Translations under genes and position numbers: made by a program | Shown here: positions 43,400 through 54,299 of the stretch, piece after piece | Position numbering within the stretch: position 1 is the stretch's first letter | Layout: each line of letters opens with the position of its first letter | Assembly (NCBI RefSeq): GCF_009727055.1 | Contig: NC_052349.1 | Coordinates: 43,277,364 to 43,341,363, forward strand | DNA: 64,000 nucleotides | Origin: Benincasa hispida | Taxonomy: Eukaryota; Streptophyta; Magnoliopsida; Cucurbitales; Cucurbitaceae | Direction of reading: 5' to 3' | The notes under the pieces: generated by a model | Told to the model about the DNA's origin: nothing | The model's database searches: none | Seen by the model: only the letters and a program-made list of their open reading frames with translations

Positions 43400-45261
43400 T
43401 GTTGGATTTTATGTCCTAAAACACATAGTTTGTAATATCATATTCTTGTTCAATAAAGTTGTTATTGAAAATCTTTAGTAAATTTAAATTCTATATTTAT
43501 GAATCCAATAAACTAAAGTTCCGAGGCTATTAAGTTTAAGTTTGAACTTTATGTAGTGACATAAATGTGGATCAAGTTCAAATATATAGCCAAAATGGTC
43601 TATAGTATATGAATAAGGTTGGGTGCCTTATTCTAGGGACACTATTTATCCTAAACTGTTCATGTGGAGACATGAAAATAGGGGCATCCTATGTAAAGAG
43701 TTACATAGAATTGAACATGAAATAGTCACTTTTTTACGTTCTAAATGTCCGTTTTAATATAAGAAGACTGACTATTTCGTTAGTTGAGACCGGTAACTTA
43801 ATCTTAATCCCGATCACCTCAGCTAACTATGAACTCCTTTCCACTCGAATTAATCCTTAGAATCTGCATAGGTGAGGGCAGTTCATTATTGCTGCCCAAT
43901 TAAGCCCTTCCCTTTCAAGGGGTAAGATTCAGGTGCATAGACTGGGACATAGGGCTGGCAAGCACAAAATTGCACTCCTACCCGTTATAGGATAGTAGAT
44001 ATAGGTTTTCCCTTTAGTACTGAATCTAGTCTTGAACAAGGGGCCCTACCCTCTCCTTGGCCCGAGAGGGGTTCAGTTATAGTTGGACCTTAAACCAATC
44101 GTTCATTAGAGGATCAGTGGAACTTAAAGAATAAGATGTAGTCTCGGGGGTAAAATAGTTTTTATGACCCAGCCGAGATTACAAACAACCTGTGAAGGAT
44201 TAGCTTACTAATCATGGTTATATCATATGGACACAAGTATATCTATAGTGAGGGGAGTGCAACTACGAGACTATAGTGGAATGACCCATGAGTTAACGAA
44301 TGTTTATTAGCTTCATCTAAACAGCTTAGCCAGCTAATCTCGGATCGTTGAAGCCCATGATCTATAGGTCCCTCAGGTTCCCCTACTCGCTCATATGGAA
44401 TAAACTTAGAACAATATAATAGAATAATTCGAATTGTTTGAATTAGGTGAAGAGAGAGAAACCGACAAGTATATGTGATATAGTGGTCGTTTTTCAGTTT
44501 AGAGATACAGCTTTAATATTTAAATGCGATTTAAATATCAAGAATATGAATACGTTCATATTCGGAAGCTCGGAAATAATGGAAATGGTCAAAGATGTAA
44601 AAGGTCAAAGAGTTGACTTTTGACTTTGAAAAGTCAAACTTTGACCGACCTTATATTCAAATGTAATTTGAATTTCGAGAAAATGAATACGGATTCATGC
44701 TCGAGAGGTCAAAATTACTGAACACGGGAAAAATCATAAAAAGTCAAAATGTTGACTTTTCGTCAAAGTTTGACTTTGATAAAATGACAATTTTGCCCTT
44801 GACTAAAGTTAGTGGAAAAATCCAAACTTTTGTTGGATAATTCCACTAATAAGATAGTGGGCTAGGTGTTGGCTTATAGTGGAGACATCAAGCCCACTTA
44901 GATAGTGGATTTTGAGGTGTTGGGTTTTTATGAATTGGTTTCATGCAAAAATTAGTTTCTAAAATTGGGCTGAAAAAAAACCCAAACCCAACCCAAAATT
45001 CCTTCTTGTGTTTCTATCTCTTTCTCTCTCTTGGGTTCTTCATCCATCGAGTCCCACAACCTTGTTTTGAGTCTAGAGGATAGTAGGTTAGCTCTAATGG
45101 TTGTCCGGTTCGTGTTTGAGCAGAGATAGAAGAGTTTTGGGAGCTTCAAAGGTAAGATTTCAAAAAAACCCTAATTAATTGATTTAGGGTCGTATGTTTA
45201 ATTTATGCAATTAGAGTAAAATTGTTTCTCATTTCCGCTGCGCATGCATATTTTTTCTTCA
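43400..45261 (+). repeat. C2 3' LTR (about 1862 bp)
   Basis: Starts tgttggattttatgtcctaa and ends ...ttcttca. It is homologous to the 5' LTR with two larger gaps: about 30-40 bases near 43650 and ~68 bases at 44946 that removes the TATA box. The W-box-core cluster is kept (44587-44815). Many one-base differences near 43640-44100 may be read errors. Confidence 0.9.
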
Positions 45262-47187
45262 GAATGCTCGATCTACATGACCGCAACACCGCACGAAGAC
45301 AACACAAACACTTCACGCTCAGCCTCAACGATCTCTTCAGTCACGATCTCCATCACAACAGGAAACGACCTCCACAACACCATGAATGGCCTCCAGAAAA
45401 CCTCGACGGTGTCGAGTTGAGTCTGACACCACCAACAAAGTGACCTTCATATTTTCGGAGTGAGAATCCAGAGGGTGGGCTCTGTTCGGACTTGATATGA
45501 GACAGACGAAGGAGGAAACACCGATCGCGTACACGACTGGGCAAGTGGGAGATGGCGGAGACCTATCGTATAGGTCGATGCCCAATCGTTTAGATAAAGC
45601 TATGGGATCGTCTAAGAAAAGCTTTGCGATCGTTTAGTCTATCGTTTAGCTCGGTCTGTTGCCTACAGACACTACACGATCATTTACCTTGGGCCAGCAA
45701 TCGTCTAGCAAAACTATGCCGCGTACACGACTGGGCAAGTGGGAGTGGCGGAGACCTATCGTATAGGTCGATGCCAATCGTTTAGATAAGAGCTATGATC
45801 GTTCTAAGAAAAGCTATGTGCGATCGTTTAGGTCTATCGTTAGCTCGGTCGTTGCCTACAGACACTACACGAATCATTTACCTTGGCCAGATCGTCTAGC
45901 AAAACTTATGCGATCCGTTTAGTAAAATATTGCACGATCGTTTTAGCTCGCCCAGCTCTTGATTTATTAAATTCGAATTTACTTGTATGACCACGTGAGT
46001 TCTTTTCTTTTGCGCGGAGAGAAAATCCTCCAAAAACTTTTTCTATCGTTTGATAAAAAAAGAACATCTCCTTTTGAAAATAGTAAAACCACATCCTTTT
46101 AAAAACTCTTGGTTACCATGATCCAATATACCACCCCACACATAATAGTTATAAAAACAAAAAGAATTAATTATCCCAATAATTTAATATTATTATAACA
46201 TAAATGATAACCAACCTTATTATTACTATATTTTATACCTAAGTTTAATATTTCATCTCAGTGAAACAATAAAACCATAGTTAATTTTCTATTCCATGGT
46301 TTCTTATGCAAATCTCATTTTACATCAATCCTCCACTAAATATTATCTCATTACATCATCACCCGATTATATCATATATTAATCAAAATACTCTTGTCAA
46401 TTTTGAACATTTCAATCAACACCAAGAATGATCCTCAATTGAATTCCATTTGAGCTAACCAAGGGACCTCATGGACCTGAGCTTGAAGCTCCAACGGTAC
46501 GTGAATAACTGACTAAACTCTTTAGACACGGGATCCACCATCCGTTAACTGCCACGCATTCCACTAAAGACCGACAGCTGAACTCTCCTTCACAAATATA
46601 TTATTGTGTCCATCTTAACCAATCAGTAGTGCGACAACCCTTCATAGATCGCTCGTAAGTATAGGCTTGGTCCTCTAGTGCGACAACCCTACGTCTGTCT
46701 TCTTAAGTACCACTGATCCCTCTAATGAACATAAGTTCATGTCCTACTATGACTGGATCTTCACTTCCAAAGAGAAGCGGTGATCAGTATGTTCAAGCCC
46801 CGAAATCAGACCTTAAAGAAGCAATCTCTCTACTTAACCATGCTTCGGGAAATGAGTGAATTCCATATTTTGGATTGAGTTCCCAGCTCCCAGATCAGAC
46901 AAGTCCCCAAAGGTAGGCATGTGAGTTNNNNNNNNNNNNNNNNNNNNNNNNNGACAATCTGGCCACTCTCACCCATACTAGTCAAAGGACCGCCCTCAAA
47001 GGTAGGAGTTCCCAAAACACTAAGGATTGAGGTCGTGTCACTATGGTTATTTAGGTGAGATGCAAGTCTCTAGTATCAACGACGTTATATACAGAGTCTA
47101 GTCATCACGTGGTCCAGATCTTATACAAACTCTTTGTATAGGACAGCCCCACTCCATGTCTCCACATGAATGGTCAGGATCTACCAT
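45262..47187 (-). mobile_element. Copia M3: 5' LTR, right part, outer end lost
   Basis: Continues the LTR interrupted at 35749. It follows 30380-31560 and 59060-60650 but stops at 47187 ('aggatctaccatct'), about 290 bases before the expected caatcccaaca end, and runs straight into M4 RNase H sequence. 45536-45720 is repeated as 45721-45900, and from 45721 on the text has frequent one-base indels against the other LTR copies. Confidence 0.82.
46928..46952. other. 25-N gap that is probably zero length
   Basis: The flanks ...gtgagtt and gacaatctggcc are contiguous in the homologous LTR at about 60395-60412 (gagttgacaatctggcc). Confidence 0.88.
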
Positions 47188-47735
47188 CTCCCCGTTGCAC
47201 AATCTCTCTGATGAGGTGATACTTACGCTTTATGTGTTTTTCTCGTTTGTGGATTCAAGTCTCCTTGGAGTTCGCCACAACATTACTATTATCACAATAT
47301 AAAGTGATGGACATTGACATGTTTGGAACAACTTTCAATCAGTCAACTAAGCCGTACAACTTCTTTAGCAGCTTCACAAGCAGCTACATACTCCATCTCC
47401 ATGGTAAAGTCAACAATACAGTCTTGTTTGATGGTCCATCATACTATAGCCCCTTCGTTAAAAGTGAACACTGATTCTCATGTGAATTTCCTGGAATCCT
47501 TATCAGTCTAAAAATTAGAGTCAATGTATCCTGTAAGGATCAAATCCTTAGCACCATACATAAGCATATAGTTTCTCATTTTCCTAAGATACTTGAGAAT
47601 AGTTTTAACCGTCATCTAGTGATCAAATCCTAGATTGGATTTATATCTACTGACTATTCCTACTACAAGGCAAATATCTAGCCTAGTACACAACATGACA
47701 TACATTAAGTTGCCTAGTGCGGATACATAGGGAAT
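47188..47735 (-). pseudogene. Copia M4: RNase H remnant
   Basis: The minus strand of this stretch is homologous to M1 3380-3840 and M2 16530-16975: the 'gcagcttcacaagcagctac' block at 47375 encodes the EAAK...Y region and 'ttatcacaatataaagtgat' the YCDNS region. It is heavily frameshifted and no frame longer than about 60 residues survives on the coding strand. The polypurine tract and LTR end that should follow are deleted at 47187. Confidence 0.8.
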
Positions 47736-48600
47736 CTATCACATTTCCTTAACTTCTTGAGGTGTCTTAGGACTTTGTTCCCTAGACAAGATAATTCGAT
47801 GCCTGAAAGGTACTAAACTCTTCTTGGAATTCTGCATCGAATACCTGACAAATATTTTGTCAATGTATGATGCATGAGACAAGGTTAGTGTTTTGTTCTT
47901 ACGATCCTTAATGATTTGGATCCCTAGAACAAACTGTACTTCACCCAAATATTTCATTTAGAACTGAGCAGCTAGCAACTTCTTAATATCAGTCAGTAAA
48001 CCTACATCATTCCCAATTAGTAGGATATCATTCACATACAACACTAAGAAAGTTACTGAATTGTTGATGATCTTCTTGTAAACACAAAGTTTATCAACAT
48101 TTTGATCAAAGCCATAAGATTTTACCGCAGTGTCAAACCTTATATTCCAAGATCGAGATGCTTGTTTCAACCCATAAATGGATCGATTAAGCTTGCAAAC
48201 TTTTTGCTCGTAACCTTGTTCGATGAATCCTTCTGGTTGATTCATGTAAATGGTCTCATCAAGATTGCCATTCAAAAGGTAGTCTTAACGTTCATCTGCC
48301 ATATTTCGTAGTCATAATATATGGTGATGGACAAGAGATTCTAGATAGATTTAAGCATGGCAACAGGCGAGAAAATTTCTTCATAGTCCACTCCCTCAAT
48401 CTGAGTATAACTCTTTGCCACTAATCTAACCTTAAAGGTTTGCACCTTACCATCTAAACCTCTCTTTCTCTTATAGATCCATTTGCAACCTATGAGTTTT
48501 ACTCTTTCAGGTTGATCTACAAGTGACCAGATGAAATTGAAGTAGATAGACTCCATTTCCTAATTCAAGGCTTTAATATATCCATCTTTGTCCCTATCAA
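47736..48600 (-). pseudogene. Copia M4: reverse transcriptase
   Basis: Three minus-strand frames cover most of the RT. 48556-48341 reads MESIYFNFIWSLVDQPERVK, CKWIYKRKRGLDGKVQTFKV and [18 protein letters not shown]. 48275-47958 reads MNGNLDETIYMNQPEGFIEQ, SIYGLKQASRSWNIRFD and VLYVNDILLIGNDVG. 47957-47739 reads MKYLGEVQFVLGIQIIKDRK and SYIDKIFVRYSMQNSKK. The catalytic YVDD is YVND, so the first aspartate is lost; a stop/frameshift separates the first two frames. It is otherwise the most complete copia RT in the window. Confidence 0.9.
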
Positions 48601-49130
48601 CCATTGCATGCTTATAGGTTAAAGGATTCTTGACATCATTATTTGGTATGACGTTTTAAGTTTCTATTAAACCTAAATAATGAGCAGGTTAGGTTATAAC
48701 CGTCCTAGTACGTCGAGGCTCCCTAAACTCTTGAGGAGGATGTATGTGACTAAATCAAACAACATCAACAATTCTTGTTGAAATCCTTGGTTCTTCAGCA
48801 ACCATTGGTGAAGATTCAGTAGATTCTTTGGAAAGCACATCTAATACGATTGTACTTCTTGGTTTATGCTCCCTAATGTGGTTTTCCTACAAAAAAGTAG
48901 TATTTTTTTTATATAAATACTTTATTATATTTTGGATTGTAAAAGAGACCACCTCTCGATTCTTTTAAGTATTCTACAAAAAGGCATAACTTTGAACGTG
49001 GTTCCAATTTCTTTAGGTTAATCACTAGCATATGGGATGGACAACTCCAAATCCTGAGATATTGTAAACTACTTTTACGACCTCTTCATAGCTCAAAATG
49101 TGTTCCAAAAACACTCTTTGATGGAACCTA
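48601..49130 (-). pseudogene. Copia M4: integrase-RT linker and integrase C-terminus
   Basis: Homologous on the minus strand to M3 32170-32680 (blocks 'tcttgaggagg', 'ctcgattcttttaagtattc', 'cctcttcatagctcaaaatg'). No long frame remains. It is interrupted at 49130 by the hAT element. Confidence 0.75.
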
Positions 49131-49138
49131 GTTCAATA
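49131..49138. repeat. 8-bp target-site duplication (left) of the hAT element
   Basis: gttcaata here and at 53394-53401. Eight bases is the standard length for hAT elements. Confidence 0.88.
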
Positions 49139-49154
49139 TAAGGATGAGCATGTT

Positions 49155-49320
49155 AGATCGAAAAACCGACACGATCGACCCAAACCGGCCGAAATGGAGT
49201 CGGACGGTCGAAAATCTACTAAGAGCGATTGATGTCAGTTTTCAATTTTTAAAACCGATTCCAACGGTAGTCGGGTTGAGTTATTGGTTGGGTCTTGACC
49301 CGACCCGACCGATTTATTAT
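49155..49320. repeat. Left subterminal GACC/GGTC-rich region of the hAT
   Basis: Contains cgatcgaccc, ccggccgaa, gtcggacggtcg and cccgacccgaccg, mirrored at 53276-53390. The frame at 49144-49335 is a by-product of this region. Confidence 0.65.
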
Positions 49321-49339
49321 TTTAAAAAATTATAAAATG

Positions 49340-50399
49340 CTATTTTATAAAATTAGGGTTTGTTTTTCTTCTTGAGCGATCTTACATTCCACTAGGCTAA
49401 GCCATCGAATTCGACTGAGCATCAAATCTAGCCTTTCGGTCGTTGAGTAGCCTGCCAACTTCTTTGTTCTAACCGACCACCCATCAAATCTGTTCCAACC
49501 GTCGTTCTTCTTCTTTCTTCTTCGTTCTTCTGTGATTCCAGCGCCAGCCCTACAGATCCATTCCAGCCGTCACCGATCTTCCTCATTCTTCCTTCCATTC
49601 TAGCGCCAGCCGGTCGTTGAGTAGCCTGCAGGTCCGTATCTATTCCAGCATCTGATTTTTACATTCAAATAAAAATCATCTGCACTGCTGGAAATGAAGA
49701 TCAACTATTTATATGTATTTTTTTTTATTTAACTCTTCATTATTAAATACATAGAAATGAAGAGAATAAAAAGATAATGAAGAATTAAACAAAATTAATT
49801 ATGCAGGTCTCTATCCGTTCCAGCCAGTCTTTGATCTTCGTTTTTACACTGCACAGTGCATTTGATTTTTGCATTAAAAAAAAAAAGGAAGTTATTTATA
49901 TGTAAAATTTTATTTCTTTTGGTGTTAGAGAAAACATAATATTGTTTGAAAATTATGTATGTTATAATTTCTCTACCTATTTGTCTATAAGAATTATTCA
50001 ATGCTTCACCATTATTCAAGTAGATATCCGAACTTGATTGCCCATGTTTCAATGCTTCCCCATTAAATGTAAAATTATGGATGTGTGGGTAGTGATTGTA
50101 ATGTATTATACAGTGGCCAGTGCCATAATCTTATACAAGTTATTAATCTAGAATTTTCAAATTGTACTTTGAAAACAAAAATGGAAGATAGTTTTTTAAA
50201 ACAATTGTCCAAGCCATCCTTAATGTGCATGAACTTAACAATCTTGCTAAGATTAATTTTGAGTTATCAAAGTATGTGAAAGTGGTGTAAATACTTTGAG
50301 TATCTGAGTTTTTGTAAATACTTTGAGAATTGAGTTTTTGTAAAGTTGAAATACTTTGAGTTTTTGTGAATTGTGTGATACTGACGTCTGACATGGTGT
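49340..50399 (+). mobile_element. hAT 5' noncoding region
   Basis: About 1 kb between the subterminal repeats and the transposase. It has a pyrimidine-rich part (49500-49560) and AT-rich sequence. No recognisable domain is seen; the frames at 49795-50052 and 50143-50406 on the minus strand show none. It may include an untranslated exon and intron of the transposase gene (inference). Confidence 0.5.
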
Positions 50400-52491
50400 G
50401 GTTCAACTACATGAATTCAACGGATATAGAGTTTGATGGAACTGCAACTGATACTTCAAAAAATTAATGAGATACAGAAACGGATGCCAATACAAATATA
50501 GTTAATGCTGATTCAGAAAATGAGACATCATATGTTCCAAATCCACCAAAAAGAAGGAAGGTTGTGAAAAAAATCCATGGTTTGGGATCATTTTGAAAGG
50601 CTAAAAGATGATCCTAAAGACCCTCATGCATAATGTAAGTACTGTGGAGTTGTCTATGCATGTCATTCTAAATGTAATGGTATTGGAACTATGAAGAATC
50701 ATTTGGAAAATTGTAAAAAATACCCTTACCAGAAAAAGAGAGATCCAACCCAAATGACATTAGCTTTCAAAACTAAAGACAAAGAAAATGTTGGGAATAA
50801 TATGTCACAACTTGTATGTGAGTCATATAGTTTAGAGAGTTGTAGGGAAGCGTTGGTTGGAAAAGGTAATTGTTGACGAATTTCCATTCAAGTTTGTGGA
50901 GGGTAAAGGATTTAAAAAAAAATTCTATAGATTAATATGTGCAAGTCAACCTAGATTTGTTGTTCTGTCTTGGTTTGCTTTGGCTAGAGATGTGCTTAGG
51001 TTGTATGTTAATGAGAAAAAGCATTTGAAAGACATGTTTGTGAATAAGAAGTATAGAGTTTCTCTCACTATGGATTGTTGGACATCAGGACAAAATATAA
51101 ATTACATGGTAATAATTGCCTATTTCATAGATTCTGATTGGAGATTACATAAAAGGATACTTAGTTTTTGTCCAATTAAGAATCATAAAGGTGATACTAT
51201 TGGTAAAACCATAGAAAAGAATTTGAAGGATTGGGGCATTGAAAGGGTAATGACTTTGATGGTTGATAATGCAAGTTCGAATGACACTGCCATTGCTTAT
51301 CTTCTGAAAAGATTCAATAAAATATTATTGTTTGGTGGAGAATTTCTGCATGTTAGTTGTTGTACTCATATATTAAATTTCATAGTATGTGATACTTTTA
51401 AGGAACATAATGATTGCATTGAAAGGATTGGATACGTTGTACGATTTATAAGATCTTCTCCTGCACATATTTTGAAATTTAAAAAGTGCATTGAAATTGA
51501 AAAAATTTCTTGTAAGAGTTAAGTGTGTCTTGATGTTCCCATTAGATGGAACTTTGCATATTTGATGCTTGAGGCAGCTGTGAAGTTTGAAAAGGCTTTT
51601 AATAGATTAGAAGACGAAGATGCTCCTTATAGACACGATTTGTCACCAAATAAGGAAGATTGGACAAATGCTAAGATGTTGATTAGGTTTTTAAAGGTCT
51701 TTTATGATGTGATGTTGAAAATTTCAGGGTATTTGTACACCACTTCGAATATGGTTTTTCATCAGATTACAGTGGTTCAGAATTGTATACATTTGAATGT
51801 TGGTAGTGCAAATACAATGCTAGTTGGAATGGCCAATAACATGAAAAAAATATTCTATTGTTGTATGTTGCTATTGTGCTAGATCCTCGAAAAAAGTTAA
51901 GGTTTGTATTTTTTTGTTTAAATTTTTTTTGGGCCATAGGTTGCCAAATCTATGGAAAATGTAGTGGAACAGACACCTCTTTCATGAGCACAGTACTACT
52001 CAGAGTGGGAGTGGGAGTGGGAGTACTCCTACTACTAATACACCAATTGTCTCAGCCTCGGAGACCATGATTGATTGTGATCCAACTGAAAAGTTGGGTG
52101 AAGACTTTGTCTATGATACAATTGATATTGATTTTGAGGGCAATGAGACTACACCTTTTGAACAGGGGTCAGAGATTGATATTTATTTGTTGGAAGCCAA
52201 TGCTAAGAATGAAGGTGATTTTGACATACTTCAATGGTGGAAGATGAACAGTCATCGGTATGAGGTTCTTAGTCGTATGGCTAGAGATATTTTGGCAATT
52301 TCAGTATCTACTGTATTGTCTAAATTTGCTTTTAGTACAAGAGGACGTGATGTTGATTCACGGCTCCAAAAATAGCGGAGGCTCTCATTTGTACTCAAAA
52401 TTGGCTAAATTCTGATCCAATAGATCTTGAAGTTCAACATGACATGGAAGAAGCTTCATTATTTGAAGAAGATATTTATTCAATTGTTTAA
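50400..52491 (+). pseudogene. hAT transposase, RICESLEEPER/DAYSLEEPER-like, broken
   Basis: The transposase would cut and move the element and bind its ends. In order: a basic region (PPKRRKVVKK), a BED zinc finger (50590-50730: WDHFERL, CKYC, then HLENC, the C-x2-C...H-x4-C ligands), the RNase-H-like core (51060-51300: SLTMDCWTSGQNINYM, ERVMTLMVDNASSNDTAIAY) with two catalytic aspartates visible, a helical region (PIRWNFAYLMLEAAVKFEKA), and the C-terminal hAT dimerisation domain (52180-52350: FDILQWWKMNSHRYEVLSRM ARDILAI). Disruptions are a TAA in the BED finger (50629), a frameshift near 50860, TAA at 51522, a lost segment at 51880-51990, and a deletion/frameshift at about 52370. It ends with TAA at 52489. 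Confidence 0.9.
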
Positions 52492-53260
52492 ATTTAAACT
52501 TTATTCATTTGTATTTTATTGTTGCAACTTGTGAATTTAAAATCTTAATGAGGTTGTCTTTCTCTTCTTAATCTTAATTATATAGGATTCAGAGCGGTTA
52601 TGAACAATGAAAAAGAGATTCAAGACCTTCCAAATTTTGCAAAGTTGTTAGTTATCGATTAAGCATTTATCATTCGATTTTGGTTGTATTTAACTATTTG
52701 TGACGTACTACTATTTGTGTTTTATTGTAATTTGGCTGTATTTGACAATTGACTTTATGTTGTAATTTCTAATTTGATTGTATGTGACTATGTGTCATGT
52801 GACATTTCTATTTGTGACGTACACTCTCGATTCTCATACTAGTTTTGTTTTCAAATGTATATGTAATATGTATTATGTGCTTCTTTAAGCAATTAAGCGA
52901 AGCGAACACAATCCCAAACAATGGACATGTTAATTGTTAAATATTAAGGGTTGTCAAATCAAATCATATCAATATTTTATTTTTAATACCTCTATTCCAT
53001 AAGTATTAAAATGTGAAATAGTATATTGAATTCTGAATCACAATCACAAATTAAGAGAGAAAACTAAACATGATTGATAAGGAAGTTAACAAATAGTTTA
53101 TTTTTATTTGTATTAAAAAATTGCTATTTATAACGATAATGATTTATAACTAAATATAACTTTTACCTAATAGCAAATACTAAATAGTACAAACTATTAA
53201 ATATAACAATTTTTCTAAGAATTTTAATAAATAAATAAAATTTTTTAAAAAAGAGGAAAA
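52492..53260 (+). mobile_element. hAT 3' noncoding region
   Basis: About 770 bases of AT-rich sequence between the transposase stop and the right subterminal repeats. Nothing else recognisable. Confidence 0.55.
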
Positions 53261-53275
53261 TGAAAAAACTGACAA

Positions 53276-53390
53276 AATCGACCGACCGACCAACTGGTCG
53301 GGCGATCATGTTTCTGCTCTGAACCGACCAATCGGTTCGGCGTCGATCGGTCTGGTTGGAAAACCGATCTCGACCGACTGATGATCACTA
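53276..53390. repeat. Right subterminal GACC/GGTC-rich region of the hAT
   Basis: Contains cgaccgaccgacc, ggtcggg, cgaccaatcggttcgg and cgatcggtc. The counterpart of 49155-49320 in inverse orientation. Confidence 0.7.
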
Positions 53391-53401
53391 TTGGTTCAAT
53401 A

Positions 53402-53660
53402 GATCGGCTACAGTCTCTACTGCATAACCCAGAACGAGTTAGGTAGAGAGGCATAACTCATCATTAAACGAACCATTTCTAACAAGGTTCTGTTTCTCCT
53501 TTCAGATATACCATTCTATTGAGTTGTACCTGGTTATGAGAGTTGGGATATGATTCCATATTCTATCAAATAATTTTGAAATCTCATATCTATATACTCT
53601 CCACCTTGATCAGATCAAAATGTTTTGATCTTTTTACATAATAAATTTTCAACAAGCCAT
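53402..53660 (-). pseudogene. Copia M4: integrase remnant
   Basis: Continues M4 beyond the hAT: the minus strand is homologous to M3 32690-32960 ('actgcataacccagaacgag', 'aacaaggttctgtttctcct', 'tcagatataccattc'), the C-terminal half of the copia integrase core. Frames are broken. Confidence 0.82.
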
Positions 53661-54299
53661 GTACTCCTTGAACTTTTTAAGTATATCAGACTTGTGTTGC
53701 ATTAGGTAAACGTTCCCATATCTTAAATAATCATTTGTAAATGTCATGAAGTATTCAAACTCTTCTCTTTCCTTAACATTCATGAGACTACAAAGGTCTG
53801 AATATACAAGTTCCAAGGGTTCTTTGTCTCTGTGACCTTTTCCAGTAAAAGGTCGTTTTATCATTTTACCTTCTAGGCAAGATTCACATACAATCAACGA
53901 ATTTTCTTCTAACTCTTTTAGAAGTCCATTCTTGACTAATCTCTCAATTATATTGAGATTTATGTGACACAATCTCAAATGCCAAAGATGGACATTTTCT
54001 TTTGGAGAAACTTTAAGTTTTTTTATTTTGTGTGGTTGCAGTGTTGAGCATTTCAACATTATGGAGCATTTTAGATGCTAACAGTTTTAGCACATATAAG
54101 TCGTTGTTGTTTATTGTTGAACAAATGTTAATACCATTCTTTGAGATAAATGCTTTATCGCAAATAACAGATATATTATAAAAATATTCCAATAAACAAG
54201 AGATTGAAATTAAATTCCTCTTAAAGTGAGGAGCAAAATAAATATTATCTAATAATATAAATTTAGTGTAAAAAAAACTTTAAGCTTCGATTGTAACTG
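53649..54299 (-). pseudogene. Copia M4: gag-pre-integrase and integrase N-terminus
   Basis: The minus-strand frame 54059-53649 (136 residues) reads VSPKENVHLWHLRLCHINLN, NSLIVCESCLEGKMIKRPFT, LVYSDLCSLMNVKEREEFEY and FTNDYLRYGNVYLMQHKSD. The H..H and C..C pattern of the gag-pre-integrase zinc site is present. The first catalytic aspartate region reads FTNDY where other copies read FIDDY, so one aspartate is replaced. Protease-side sequence (54060-54299) is decayed and is cut at about 54300. Confidence 0.88.

Larger units (their letters stand above)
35750..45261 (+). mobile_element. Ty1/copia retrotransposon C2, complete with both LTRs
   Basis: The only copia here with both LTRs, a 5-bp target duplication, primer site, gag-pol remains and polypurine tract in one copy. 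Order: 5' LTR 35750-37702, primer site 37705, leader, gag 39570 onward, CCHC knuckle 40159, protease 40300, integrase about 40950-41500, RT about 41930-42620, RNase H about 42640-43200, polypurine tract 43389, 3' LTR 43400-45261. It lies inside the right LTR of M3 in opposite orientation. The coding part has many stops, frameshifts, a gap and two artefact adapters. The LTRs have diverged by substitutions and indels, including loss of the TATA region in the 3' copy. Confidence 0.92.
49139..53393 (+). mobile_element. hAT DNA transposon, 4255 bp
   Basis: A cut-and-paste element nested in copia M4. Its ends are taaggatgagcatg (left) and, read inverted, caatagtgatcatc (right): nine of fourteen positions agree, fitting decayed hAT inverted repeats. 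The first and last ~200 bases are rich in ccgacc/ggtcgg/cgatcg motifs, as expected for subterminal transposase sites. The 8-bp duplication is exact and the copia integrase reads on across it. It contains one broken transposase gene (about 50400-52491) and AT-rich untranslated parts. Confidence 0.88.
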
